Below are positions 51,428-59,948 of a DNA stretch of 64,000 bases, in pieces. The position numbers and the translations under genes were made by a program. Positions within the stretch are counted from its first letter, which is position 1, and the number at the start of each line of letters is the position of its first letter. A model generated the notes under the pieces. That model worked only from the letters and a program-made list of their open reading frames with translations. It had not been told where the DNA came from and searched no databases. Source of the stretch: a candidate division KSB1 bacterium. GTDB taxonomy: Bacteria; Zhuqueibacterota; Zhuqueibacteria; JANLFK01; Oleimicrobiaceae. Where the stretch lies: NCBI GenBank assembly GCA_024655945.1, contig JANLFK010000002.1:411139-475138 (forward strand), written 5' to 3'.

Positions 51428-52378
51428 ATGAATGCACTGAGGATAGTCTTCTTCGGCACGCCGGAGTTTGCGGTGCCTTCATTGGAGGCACTCCCCCAGA
51501 GCCGGCATCGGGTGGTCGCAGTGGTCACCACCCCGGACCGGGAGCGGGGGCGTGGCCTCAGTTTGCAGCCGTCTCAGGTGAAACTTTGCGCCAGTCGCCA
51601 CCAGTTGCCGCTCCTGCAACCGGAATTGCTCAATGACCCAGTCTTTTTGGCAGAGCTGCGGCGTTGTGCGGCGGACCTGTTCGTTGTGGTTGCCTTCCGC
51701 ATTCTGCCGCCAGAAGTCTTTACTATGCCGCCCAAGGGAACGGTGAACCTGCACGCCTCTCTCCTTCCGAAATACCGAGGGGCTGCTCCCATCAACTGGG
51801 CGATCATCAACGGCGAACGAGAGACCGGGGTCACCACTTTCTTCATCGAGGAAAAGGTAGACACCGGGGCCATCATCCTGCAAAGGCAGCTGCCCATCGG
51901 GCCGGATGAGACTGCGGGCCAATTGCACGATCGTCTGGCACTGGCCGGCGCCGAGCTGCTGGTGGAGACTGTGGACCTCATTGCCGACGGCCGTGCCGTG
52001 CCCAAGCCGCAGCAGGGAGAAGCATCCCGCGCGCCGAAGATCGTCCGCGAAATGTGCGAGATCGACTGGCGCAAAACCGCTGTGCAGGTGCACAATTTGG
52101 TGCGCGGTCTCTGCCCCTTCCCGGGCGCGTTCACATATCTGGAAGGCAAGCTACTCAAGGTGTATCGGACGCAGGTGGTGAAGCCCTACGGGCACGGCAA
52201 GCGCCCCGGCCAAGTTGCGCGTGTTGACCGAAAGGGTGGCATCATCCATGTGGCCACGGGCGAAGGAGTATTGGCCCTCTTGGAAGTCCAGCCGGAAGGG
52301 AAAAGGCGGATGACCACCGAGGAGTTCCTGCAGGGTCACGCCCTGCAAGCTGGAACAATCTTAGGCAAGAGCGTATAG
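51428..52378 (+). CDS. fmt: Methionyl-tRNA formyltransferase
   Basis: A 316-residue enzyme that formylates initiator Met-tRNA using 10-formyltetrahydrofolate. Signature FFGTPEFAVPSL begins near residue 8. The folate and catalytic region is present as HASLLPKYRGAAPINWAI, with the catalytic Asp in EEKVDTGAI, and the C-terminal OB domain follows (VHNLVRGLCPFPGAFT). Peptide deformylase, its usual neighbour, is not in the window. ATG at 51428 has GGAGGG just upstream. The rsmB gene follows within 10 bases, a normal fmt-rsmB order. Confidence 0.97.
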   Translation: MNALRIVFFGTPEFAVPSLEALPQSRHRVVAVVTTPDRERGRGLSLQPSQVKLCASRHQLPLLQPELLNDPVFLAELRRCAADLFVVVAFRILPPEVFTMPPKGTVNLHASLLPKYRGAAPINWAIINGERETGVTTFFIEEKVDTGAIILQRQLPIGPDETAGQLHDRLALAGAELLVETVDLIADGRAVPKPQQGEASRAPKIVREMCEIDWRKTAVQVHNLVRGLCPFPGAFTYLEGKLLKVYRTQVVKPYGHGKRPGQVARVDRKGGIIHVATGEGVLALLEVQPEGKRRMTTEEFLQGHALQAGTILGKSV

Positions 52379-52385
52379 GTGAGTG

Positions 52386-53777
52386 ATGATGAGAGCACGT
52401 AACGGTCGGGCCTCACAGGCTACCGCCAGGCCCAACTTGGCGCGACGGCAAACCAGTTCGCCGCGCGAGGTGGCAGTGAACGTGCTGCGCCAGTGGCACG
52501 AGGGGCAGGGTCGACTCGACCTGCTCCTGGACCACGCCCTGCTGCGCTCCCCCCTGACGCCGCGCGACCGGGCCCTGGCCACCGAATTGGTGAACGGCAC
52601 CTGCCGCTGGCTCGGTACCATTCACTGGCTTCTGGATCGGCTGTTCCACAGAGGGCTGAAAAGTTGCCCGACATCCATACTGCCCATCCTGGAGACGGGC
52701 CTCTATCAGCTGCTCGCCCTTGACCGGGTTCCCGATTACGCGGCGGTGGACCAGGCCGTGCAACTGGCACAGCAGGTCGCTGGAAAGAACTGGGCCGGCG
52801 TGGTCAATGGCGTGTTGCGCTCGTTCATCCGTCAGAGAGAGAGCATCCCGTGGCCGAGCATCGAAGCCGACCCGGTGAAGGGCATAAGCACGCGCTATTC
52901 GCACCCTGCGTGGCTGGTGCGGCGCTGGGTAAAGCGCTACGGAATCGAGGAAACCATACAGCTCTGCCAGGCCAACAACTTGACGCCGCCGGTCACCATT
53001 CGGGTGAATCGTCTGCGCGCCGAGCCCGAGGAAATCCTGGCGAGTTTGGGTAAGGACATCGAGGCGGTGCCTTCGCCCTTCGATGAGAACTTTATCGTCG
53101 TGCGGAGCCACCAGGTGGAGCTGCGCCGCATGGACATCCTGCGAGAGGGCAAGTGCTCGGTGCAAGACGTGAGCGCCGGACTGCCCGCGCGCCTGCTCGC
53201 CGCCTCACCAGAGTCCACAGTCCTTGACCTTTGCGCTGCACCAGGTGGAAAAGCCACCTACGTGGCGGAACTAACTGCTGACCAGGCACGTATCATTGCG
53301 GCAGATATCAGTAAGCTGCGCACACGGCTGACTGCCGAAAACTGCGCGCGGCTGTCGTTGAAACACGTCCATCCCGTGGTGGCCGATGGCAAGTGGCCAG
53401 CGGTGCGCGAAGTCACCCACGTGCTCCTCGATGCACCATGCACGGGTTTTGGCGTGCTGGGCAAACGCGCCGACCTCCGCTGGCAGCGTCGCGAAAGCGA
53501 TATCCCGATGCTTGTCGCCCTGCAACGGCAGCTCCTTAGCAGTGCCGCCAATTTGCTGCCGGTTGGGGGGAGCGTGGTCTATGCGACGTGTACCATCGAG
53601 CCGGAGGAGAATGAACAGGTGGTGCAGCACTTTTTGGACACTCACCCCGGCTTCGTGCTTGACCATGGGGCGCAGTTCGTGCTCCCAGAACTTGTTGACG
53701 AGGCAGGGTATGTGCGCACCTCCCACCACCATGGCATAGACGGCAGCTTCGCCGCGCGCCTGGTGCGGCGCTCTTAG
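52386..53777 (+). CDS. rsmB: 16S rRNA (cytosine-967-C5)-methyltransferase RsmB
   Basis: A 463-residue protein with an N-terminal NusB-like RNA-binding domain (AVNVLRQWHEGQGRLDLLLD, then ALATELVNGTCRW) and a Rossmann methyltransferase domain. SAM binding is seen in LDLCAAPGGKATYVAEL. The two catalytic cysteines lie in DAPCTGFG and YATCTIEPEENEQV. It methylates C967 of 16S rRNA. The start could be the GTG at 52383 or either of the next two ATG codons; the first ATG is given. Confidence 0.96.
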   Translation: MMRARNGRASQATARPNLARRQTSSPREVAVNVLRQWHEGQGRLDLLLDHALLRSPLTPRDRALATELVNGTCRWLGTIHWLLDRLFHRGLKSCPTSILPILETGLYQLLALDRVPDYAAVDQAVQLAQQVAGKNWAGVVNGVLRSFIRQRESIPWPSIEADPVKGISTRYSHPAWLVRRWVKRYGIEETIQLCQANNLTPPVTIRVNRLRAEPEEILASLGKDIEAVPSPFDENFIVVRSHQVELRRMDILREGKCSVQDVSAGLPARLLAASPESTVLDLCAAPGGKATYVAELTADQARIIAADISKLRTRLTAENCARLSLKHVHPVVADGKWPAVREVTHVLLDAPCTGFGVLGKRADLRWQRRESDIPMLVALQRQLLSSAANLLPVGGSVVYATCTIEPEENEQVVQHFLDTHPGFVLDHGAQFVLPELVDEAGYVRTSHHHGIDGSFAARLVRRS

Positions 53778-53811
53778 GACAAATTGAGCAAAGGCACTCC
53801 CAGGAAAGCAC

Positions 53812-54540
53812 ATGATTTCCACTGCACTGAAACGGTTGGCCGCCGGCATCGGCGGGCTGGTCTTGCTGTACCTTGTCTGCGACAACGTCCTCATGCCCCT
53901 GTACACCCGGCACGGCCAGGATGTGTACGTGCCGGAGGTCGTGGGCCTCACCTATGCCGGCGCGCAGATGAGGCTGAGCCAGCAAGGCTTCCAAATAGTC
54001 AAGGCCGGGGAGCAGTTCGATAGCGAGCATGAGCCAGGGATTGTTCTTTCCCAGAATCCGGAGCCAGGGGCCCCGGCCAAGCGGGGCAGGCGGGTCTACG
54101 TCATCGTCAGCAAGGGGGAACGATTTGTGACCATGCCCAAGCTGGTAGGGCGTTCCGAGAGGAGTGCTGCGCTCGATCTGTCGGCCCAGGGTCTGGTGCT
54201 GCGCAATATCGAGTATGTCTTTTCCCCAGAGTACCTCAGCGACGTGGTGTGCGAACAATCGATCCCCAAAGGTCAGATGGTGAAGCAAGGCACTGAAGTG
54301 GACATTGCCGTGAGCCTCGGGCCGGCGCCGGACCAGTTCGTCGTCCCCCAGCTCATCGGCAAGTCCTTAGCCGAGGCGACGAAAGTGATCCAGCGCGCCG
54401 GGTTGACCTTGGGCGCGGTGCGTTACCAGATTTCGGACAAGCTGCTGCCCGAGACCATCATCGACCAGTCGCCGGCAGCAGGAACAGCGGCAGTGGCCGG
54501 CCAGACCGTCGACTTGGTGGTCAGCCGCCTGCCAGAGTAG
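53812..54540 (+). CDS. Membrane-anchored PASTA-repeat protein (no kinase domain)
   Basis: A 242-residue protein with a short cytoplasmic start, one membrane helix (AAGIGGLVLLYLVCDNVLM) and three PASTA repeats outside: VPEVVGLTYAGAQMRLSQQG, then MPKLVGRSERSAALDL, then VPQLIGKSLAEATKVIQRAG. PASTA domains bind peptidoglycan fragments or penicillin-binding-protein partners. They are usually fused to a Ser/Thr kinase or a PBP; here neither is present. Stand-alone forms are known from FCB bacteria, often next to rsmB. A sensor or wall-anchor role is inferred. The gene lies 34 bp after rsmB. Confidence 0.9.
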   Translation: MISTALKRLAAGIGGLVLLYLVCDNVLMPLYTRHGQDVYVPEVVGLTYAGAQMRLSQQGFQIVKAGEQFDSEHEPGIVLSQNPEPGAPAKRGRRVYVIVSKGERFVTMPKLVGRSERSAALDLSAQGLVLRNIEYVFSPEYLSDVVCEQSIPKGQMVKQGTEVDIAVSLGPAPDQFVVPQLIGKSLAEATKVIQRAGLTLGAVRYQISDKLLPETIIDQSPAAGTAAVAGQTVDLVVSRLPE

Positions 54541-54568
54541 ACGCCGACTCACGGTCAGGTGAATCATC

Positions 54569-54597
54569 TTGACAATGACGGAGCAATTCCCTATATT
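54569..54597 (+). promoter_or_regulatory. Consensus sigma70 promoter of the cold-shock gene
   Basis: TTGACA (54569-54574), 17-bp spacer, TATATT (54592-54597). The start should be at about 54604, leaving a leader of about 60 nt before the ATG at 54665. The element lies inside the open frame that would otherwise extend the cold-shock protein by 32 residues. Confidence 0.75.
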
Positions 54598-54664
54598 TGC
54601 GGCAGAGTTGGCCGCACAGGGTCCTCAGACAGCGCAGGAGCACTTGGCCACGGCAGGGTTGCCC

Positions 54665-54877
54665 ATGCGGCGAGGACGCGTGAAGTGGTTCGACGCCGCC
54701 AAGGGCTATGGGTTCATCGAAGACGAGCACGGGCAGGAAGTCTTTGTCCACTTCACCGCCATCCAGGAGGAACGCTTCCGCACCTTGGAGCAAGGTGGCG
54801 AGGTATACTTTGCCAGCGTCAGCGGCGAGAAGGGACCAAAGGCCATCAAGGTCATCAAAGTTGCGGCATCGCAGTAA
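54665..54877 (+). CDS. Cold-shock domain protein (CspA family)
   Basis: A 70-residue single OB-fold protein that binds single-stranded RNA and DNA. RNP1-like motif KGYGFIEDE and RNP2-like motif VFVHFTAI are intact after the opening RGRVKWFDAA. The frame is open 32 residues further upstream, but that part carries the promoter of the gene itself. The ATG at 54665 gives the normal family length and has an AGGG six bases upstream. Likely an RNA chaperone; temperature control is not shown by the sequence. Confidence 0.93.
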   Translation: MRRGRVKWFDAAKGYGFIEDEHGQEVFVHFTAIQEERFRTLEQGGEVYFASVSGEKGPKAIKVIKVAASQ

Positions 54878-54952
54878 AGTGCTACCCGGGAAGACAGGCG
54901 CCAACGACAACTGCCGAGGCGAAAGAGTAGCCCCACGCGGGTGAGGATGCGC

Positions 54953-55393
54953 ATGAAGCGCGTATTTGCGAAAAAAGACATCGACAAGATCGCCAAGGTT
55001 CTGGGCGTCCCGCCCAAGCGGATGACCAACAACTACCGCTTTCTTCTGGAGAACAAGGAAGACGGCCGCAGGCTGTCGCTGGAAATCTACCCCGACATAC
55101 CCATCGGCGAAAAAGAGGGAAACCTCATCTCCGTCTACACGGGCAACACCCACCTCCAGCTCCATTTCTGCACCGGGTACGTGGTGAGCGAGGTCTTGGG
55201 GGAAGTTACTTTCGTCGGCGAGCATCAAGGTCGCTTGGCCGGCCTGATCGTGGAAAAGGAGGCTGGCTGTTCATTGTACGCCAATGTGGACGCAAGCCTC
55301 CTCTCGGGGGACTTCACCCAGCTTGGTCCAGAGGTCATGCTCTCTGGAATCGCTCTTTCGCTCACCGAGCACCTTCTGCCAGAGTCCAAGTAG
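54953..55393 (+). CDS. Conserved-looking hypothetical protein
   Basis: A 146-residue soluble protein I do not recognise. It begins with a basic helix (KKDIDKIAKVLGVPPKRMTNNYRF) and continues with beta-strand-rich sequence (LSLEIYPDIPIGEKEGNLISV, then LQLHFCTGYVVSEVLGEVTF). There is no signal peptide, membrane segment or metal site. The codon use matches its neighbours. The ATG at 54953 has GAGG six bases upstream; ATG 54947 and GTG 54941 are in frame. It lies between the cold-shock gene and the QueG-like gene, four bases before the latter, so the two may be coupled. Confidence 0.75.
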   Translation: MKRVFAKKDIDKIAKVLGVPPKRMTNNYRFLLENKEDGRRLSLEIYPDIPIGEKEGNLISVYTGNTHLQLHFCTGYVVSEVLGEVTFVGEHQGRLAGLIVEKEAGCSLYANVDASLLSGDFTQLGPEVMLSGIALSLTEHLLPESK

Positions 55394-55396
55394 CGG

Positions 55397-56116
55397 ATGA
55401 GGTCAGATGTGGAAAGGGCTTCTCCAGAAGAGCTCCTGCCCGTCCTGCGTTCCTTTGCCATGAACAACGGCGCCGCGCTGTTCGGTGCATGCCCCATCGA
55501 TGGCGTGCGCGACACCTTCCATTTCGCGCCTGGTGAGGCCGAAGGGCTACCTTATGCCCTCTCTTTGGCCGTGCGCCTGTCCAAGGCCGTGCTTGATGGC
55601 CTGCGCGACGGTCCGACACTGCTCTACAAGTGGCACTATCGCCAGGCCAACGCGCATCTGGACAGACTTGCCTTCTTGCTTGCGGGTCTCCTGCAGCACC
55701 ACCGGTGGCAAGCCGTGTCGGTGCCTGCCTCACAGGTGGTGGACTGGCAAAACCAGACAGGCCACCTCTCGCACCGCCACCTGGCAGTGGCCGCTGGTCT
55801 CGGCTGGCTGGGGCGCAACAACCTCCTGGTCACCCCCAGCTTCGGAGCACAGGTGCGCCTGGTGACCGTGCTCACCGATATGCCAGTGCCTAAGCCAGAA
55901 CCTCTGCCTTTCAGCTGTAACGAGTGCCGCGCGTGCATTGCCGCCTGTCCGGCACATGCCATCGGGGAAACGCGCGAGGAATTCGTTTTCCAACGATGCT
56001 ATGACCAGGTGCGCACTTTCGCCAAGAGCAGGAGTCTTGGCGTCTACATTTGCGGGCTCTGTGTGCGCGCCTGCCCGGGGCTGGAGCGGACACGGGCCGT
56101 GGACAGCGCAAAATGA
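55397..56116 (+). CDS. QueG-like 4Fe-4S protein (short form)
   Basis: A 239-residue protein related to epoxyqueuosine reductase QueG. The family segment AVAAGLGWLGRNNLLVTP is clear. Two ferredoxin-type cluster motifs are present: CNECRACIAACP and a later CGLCVRACPG with an upstream Cys. QueG itself uses cobalamin and two 4Fe-4S clusters for the last step of queuosine synthesis; this copy lacks the C-terminal HEAT-like region and is shorter than the usual 300-380 residues. It may be a paralogue with another reductive role. A tgt gene 4 kb upstream makes queuosine plausible. Its stop overlaps the recombinase start as ATGA. Confidence 0.82.
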   Translation: MRSDVERASPEELLPVLRSFAMNNGAALFGACPIDGVRDTFHFAPGEAEGLPYALSLAVRLSKAVLDGLRDGPTLLYKWHYRQANAHLDRLAFLLAGLLQHHRWQAVSVPASQVVDWQNQTGHLSHRHLAVAAGLGWLGRNNLLVTPSFGAQVRLVTVLTDMPVPKPEPLPFSCNECRACIAACPAHAIGETREEFVFQRCYDQVRTFAKSRSLGVYICGLCVRACPGLERTRAVDSAK

Positions 56117-57051
56117 AGCAGCTCGTGGAAGAGTTCCTTGACTACCTGGTGGTCGAACGGGGGATGGCGCACAACACGCTTCTCGCCTATCGGCACGACA
56201 TAGAAAGGTATGTGGATTTTCTCGAGAGCAAACAGGTGAGCAGGCCCGACGAGGTACGCCCCCCCATGGTGACCGAATTCTTGGAACAGTTGGCTGCGGT
56301 AGGCTTGTGCGTCACCTCAGTGGCCCGCAACCTTTCTGCGATCAGGATGTTCCATCGCTTCCTGGTCGCCGAGGAGCTCGCCCAAACTGACCCCACGGAA
56401 ACGACGCGCCTGCCAAAGAGGGCACAAGTGCTCCCCACCGTGCTCGACCAGTACGAGGTGGAGCGCCTCCTGGAGCAGCCGGACGTCGCAGAACCGTTGG
56501 GTATCCGCGATCGGGCCATCCTTGAGTTCCTTTACGCAACAGGGGTGCGCGTTTCCGAGTTGGTGGCAGTGCAGCTTTCCGATCTCCTCGCGCAGGAAGG
56601 TTTAGTGCGCGTCTTTGGCAAAGGGGGCAAGGAACGCATCGTGCCAATTGGCGAGCAGGCCATCTTTTGGGTGCAGCGGTACGTGAGCGAGGCTCGTCCT
56701 CGCTACGCCAAGTTAGCACGTTCGCAGAATGCGCTCTTCATCGGTGTCCGTGGTAATCCGATGAGCAGGAAGGCGGTGTGGGAAATCATCAAGAAATACG
56801 CCCGGGCAGCAGGCATTCGCAAGGAGGTATCGCCGCACGCTCTGCGGCACAGCTTTGCCACGCATCTGATCGAAGGAGGAGCCGACCTCCGTGCGGTGCA
56901 AGAGATGCTGGGCCACGCGGACATCAGCACGACGCAGATCTACACGCACATCGACCGCCAGTATCTGCGCGAGGTTCATCGCCAGTACCACCCGCTGGAA
57001 CAGCGACGACGCCCGCACGGCGCCACCTGGGCTGAGTCGGAGACGCATTGA
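56113..57051 (+). CDS. XerC/XerD-type tyrosine recombinase
   Basis: A 312-residue chromosome-dimer-resolution type recombinase. The N-terminal core-binding domain starts FLDYLVVERGMAHNTLLAYR. The catalytic set is complete: Arg in ATGVRVSEL, Lys in FGKGGKERIVP, His-x-x-Arg in HALRHSFATHLI, His in LGHADISTTQ, and the Tyr nucleophile in QIYTHI. It cuts and rejoins DNA at dif sites near the terminus. No dif-like site was recognised nearby. The start ATG overlaps the upstream TGA; the longer frame from 56050 is inside the QueG-like gene. XerC versus XerD cannot be decided. Confidence 0.95.
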   Translation: MKQLVEEFLDYLVVERGMAHNTLLAYRHDIERYVDFLESKQVSRPDEVRPPMVTEFLEQLAAVGLCVTSVARNLSAIRMFHRFLVAEELAQTDPTETTRLPKRAQVLPTVLDQYEVERLLEQPDVAEPLGIRDRAILEFLYATGVRVSELVAVQLSDLLAQEGLVRVFGKGGKERIVPIGEQAIFWVQRYVSEARPRYAKLARSQNALFIGVRGNPMSRKAVWEIIKKYARAAGIRKEVSPHALRHSFATHLIEGGADLRAVQEMLGHADISTTQIYTHIDRQYLREVHRQYHPLEQRRRPHGATWAESETH

Positions 57052-57147
57052 CAAGCACGCTGACCATAGGCAAACCGGCCGGCCACAAAAAGGCAGTCCT
57101 GCTACTGAGAGTCGGGCATTCGGTGACAAAACGAACGTGAGCCGAGA

Positions 57148-57960
57148 ATGAATCTCTCCCCACGCGTTGCACTGGACAAGGCAAGGCTTGCCACCCTGTT
57201 GAAGACCAAGCACCTCGGGCGGGCGGCACAGTTTTTCTCGTCCGTGGCCTCCACGAATGAGGTGGCACGGGAGCTGGCACAGCGAGGCGCACCACACGGC
57301 TACCTTGTCTCCGCCTGCGCGCAAACTGCTGGCCGTGGCCGCGCCGGCCGCACTTGGTACTCGGCGCCAGGCGCCGGCCTCTGGTTCTCCTTGGTGCTGC
57401 GCCCGACGCTTGCACCGCAACGCTGTGGCCTCATCTCTTTAGCAGCCGCACTGGCAGTGGCAGAAGCAATTGCCAAAATCACGGGTATCAAGGCACAGTT
57501 GAAGTGGCCCAACGACGTGCTCGTCGCTGGCAAGAAGCTTTGCGGAATCCTGGCCGAGACCGAGCTCATCGGCGACCGCCTCAAGTTCGCCGTGCTCGGT
57601 GTGGGCATCAACACGAACCGCGCGCATGCGCAACGCATGCCTCGGCACATCCAAGCGACGGCAACCTGGCTCAGCGACCACACGAGCACGCTTCCCGATG
57701 AGATGGCGCTGTTAGCTTCAATTCTTGGCGCCGTGGAGAAGAGGTGGGAAGAACTGGAGGCGGGTCATCTCGCGCGCCTGCTGCGCGCCTGGCGAACCAG
57801 ATGCATGCACTTGGGCAAGCCCGTGCGGATCGTCGAGCCTCACTCAACGCTTCAGGGGGTGGCAGAAGACATCGCAGAGGACGGGGCTCTGCTCCTGCGA
57901 ACGGCCTCCGGGGAGCTACGGGCGATCGTGGCAGGAGATTGCCAGCTCCTGCCTGAGTAA
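57148..57960 (+). CDS. birA: Biotin-[acetyl-CoA-carboxylase] ligase (no DNA-binding domain)
   Basis: A 270-residue biotin protein ligase. It makes biotinyl-AMP and attaches biotin to the carboxylase carrier. Signatures are STNEVA, GRGRAGRTWYS, LKWPNDVLV and GVGINTN, with the C-terminal SH3-like domain at the end. No N-terminal helix-turn-helix is present, so it cannot act as the repressor of biotin genes. The order birA-coaX with 79 bp between them is common. The start ATG follows a weak GAG; nearby alternatives were not better. Confidence 0.94.
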   Translation: MNLSPRVALDKARLATLLKTKHLGRAAQFFSSVASTNEVARELAQRGAPHGYLVSACAQTAGRGRAGRTWYSAPGAGLWFSLVLRPTLAPQRCGLISLAAALAVAEAIAKITGIKAQLKWPNDVLVAGKKLCGILAETELIGDRLKFAVLGVGINTNRAHAQRMPRHIQATATWLSDHTSTLPDEMALLASILGAVEKRWEELEAGHLARLLRAWRTRCMHLGKPVRIVEPHSTLQGVAEDIAEDGALLLRTASGELRAIVAGDCQLLPE

Positions 57961-58039
57961 TCCCAAGGCACACAGCCCATCGCGAGGAAAAGGGCTGAGT
58001 CGGTAAGAGCCATAAGACAAACGCATGCTGGAGTGGGAC

Positions 58040-58813
58040 ATGTTACTCGCGATTGACATTGGCAACACGCAGGTGGTGACGGGTCTGTTTCAGGACGACA
58101 AGTTCCTGCACAGTTGGCGCTTCAGCAGCAGTGTGAGCCGCACAGCGGACGAGTGCTGGGCTCTGCTTCACTCCCTTGCTGCCGCCGACGGCCTCGACCT
58201 TGCCCAGGTCAAGGGGAGCATCATCTCCTCGGTGGTCCCCAACTTGACGCTCATCATCGACGCAATGATCAGGGAGCGCCTGCACCACGAACCGATCGTG
58301 GTGAGCGCTCGCCTCGACCTCGGCATAAAGATCCACTACGACGACCCATCGACCGTGGGGGCTGACCGTCTCTGCAACGCCGTGGGAGGATATGCCCGCT
58401 ACGGCGGCCCGCTCATCATCGTCGACTTTGGCACCGCCACTACCTTTGACGTGGTCTCTGAGGAGGGAGATTATCTTGGCGGCATCATCGCTCCGGGCAT
58501 CGAGACGTCCCTCCAGACGCTCCATCGCCGCGCAGCGCGCCTCATGAAGGTGGAATTGCGCTTCCCAGAGCGATTGATTGGACGCAACACCGAGACAAGC
58601 ATGCAGGCCGGCCTCATGTATGGCAGTGTGGAGATGGTGCAAGGACTGGTGAAGAGAATCTCAGCAGAACTCGGCGACACGCCAAAGGTGATTCTCACCG
58701 GCGGGCTGGCCCCGGTCATGGTGCCAAAACTCCCGGCTGACTACCGTCTTGACGCCCATCTGACCCTGCACGGCATGCGCCTGATCTACCAGCGGGTAGC
58801 TACAGCGCACTGA
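58040..58813 (+). CDS. coaX: Type III pantothenate kinase
   Basis: A 257-residue CoaX that phosphorylates pantothenate, the first step of coenzyme A synthesis. The phosphate-binding loop is LAIDIGNTQVVTGLF; GADRLCNAVGGYARY and DFGTATTFDVV supply the acidic and nucleotide-binding residues, and YLGGIIAPGIETS is also typical. The ATG at 58040 has GGAG six bases upstream; the ATG at 58025 adds five residues before the conserved start. It faces the ThiI-like operon with 48 bp between them. Confidence 0.95.
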   Translation: MLLAIDIGNTQVVTGLFQDDKFLHSWRFSSSVSRTADECWALLHSLAAADGLDLAQVKGSIISSVVPNLTLIIDAMIRERLHHEPIVVSARLDLGIKIHYDDPSTVGADRLCNAVGGYARYGGPLIIVDFGTATTFDVVSEEGDYLGGIIAPGIETSLQTLHRRAARLMKVELRFPERLIGRNTETSMQAGLMYGSVEMVQGLVKRISAELGDTPKVILTGGLAPVMVPKLPADYRLDAHLTLHGMRLIYQRVATAH

Positions 58814-58861
58814 GCAGGCCATCCTCTCGCCTGCGCGGCCGTGCCCCCGCGGCGACAGTCA

Positions 58862-59869
58862 TCAGATGCGCAGACCCTCCAGCTCCGCGTCCGGCATGGG
58901 GGCGACCAGGACATTGACCTGCTCATCTTCGCGCTCCGCCAATATCGCTACGCTTTTCTCATGCTTGCCATCGCAGTAGCGCGCGGTGAGTCGCGCGGCC
59001 ACCGCCAGCTCTTCGGCACTCGCCTCGCCGTCGACTATGGTCAACGGCCCCTGATAGGCCAGGGCACGCAGCTGCCACCTGCCTGCGGCACACTGCTCCA
59101 TTGCCAGATTGTCCCATTCGTCGCGGCCAACGACTGCCTTCACCTTGTCAGAGAGGCGAAAATGGCGGCCATACATGCAGAGCTGCAGCTCGTCTTTGCC
59201 GATCGCGGATCTGTCCTTGTGGCCAAGCAGGTCGAGGACACGCCGTGCGACGTTTTCGTCGGTGAGCATGCAGCCCCCACCCGGCTGCGCGTAGGAAGTG
59301 ATACCTAACTGCGCCGCTAACTCGATCTGCGGCTTGCGCGAACGACCGCTAAAGCCGTACAGCTGGTCGCGGTTGACCCACCCCTCTATTTCCGGGATTG
59401 TCGGTTTGAGTAGTTTGGCCGAAAGCGGGCGCAGAAGGAGTCCTCTCAGGCCACTTTCCTTCTCGATGAGGTTCAAGACAGGAAGGTGCTGGCTCATCGG
59501 ACGCTGCCCCAAGACCTCTCCGGTGAGCACAAAGCGCGCATCGTACCGCACGAGCAGCTCCTTGGCCTTGCGCAGCATGAAGACCTTGCAGTCGATGCAG
59601 GGGTTCGCAAAGCGGCCATAGCCGTGGCGCGGGTTACGCACCACCTCCACGAACGGGCCCGAAACATCAATTACCTCTGCCCGCGCCCCCACCGCAGCTG
59701 CTGCGCGCTCCACCCACCGGATTCCCGCCTCTTCCTCCTCACGGCCCCGCCGTGGGGGGGCAAAGCCTGTGACGAAATGCAGGGCGATGACCTCCACTCC
59801 CTGGCGCACAATGACAGCCGTGGCAAGCAGGCTGTCCAGGCCACCGGAGAACAGGGCCAAAGCTCGCAT
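58862..59869 (-). CDS. ThiI/MnmA-like PP-loop ATPase (putative RNA thiolation enzyme)
   Basis: A 335-residue N-type ATP pyrophosphatase. The PP-loop is ALFSGGLDSLLA. A conserved cysteine motif NPCIDCKVFML and TGEVLGQRPMSQH follow, as in a subgroup annotated as tRNA-thiouridine-type enzymes. The C-terminal half (ARRVLDLLGHKD onward) resembles a NIL/NMT-like or unknown domain. PP-loop enzymes adenylate a carbonyl on tRNA to let sulfur in. It ends an operon with a DUF116, a NifU-like and an RnfB gene, so Fe-S chemistry is likely involved. The ATG at 59867-59869 opens the PP-loop sequence; an ATG at 59890 adds seven residues. Confidence 0.82.
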   Translation of the reverse strand: MRALALFSGGLDSLLATAVIVRQGVEVIALHFVTGFAPPRRGREEEEAGIRWVERAAAAVGARAEVIDVSGPFVEVVRNPRHGYGRFANPCIDCKVFMLRKAKELLVRYDARFVLTGEVLGQRPMSQHLPVLNLIEKESGLRGLLLRPLSAKLLKPTIPEIEGWVNRDQLYGFSGRSRKPQIELAAQLGITSYAQPGGGCMLTDENVARRVLDLLGHKDRSAIGKDELQLCMYGRHFRLSDKVKAVVGRDEWDNLAMEQCAAGRWQLRALAYQGPLTIVDGEASAEELAVAARLTARYCDGKHEKSVAILAEREDEQVNVLVAPMPDAELEGLRI

Positions 59870-59948
59870 CTTGTCGCCAGCGCTGCTCATCTCTGGGAGC
59901 GAGGAGGATGAACCGGCAAGAAGAATGGGTGACCGGCTACGGCGAGCA

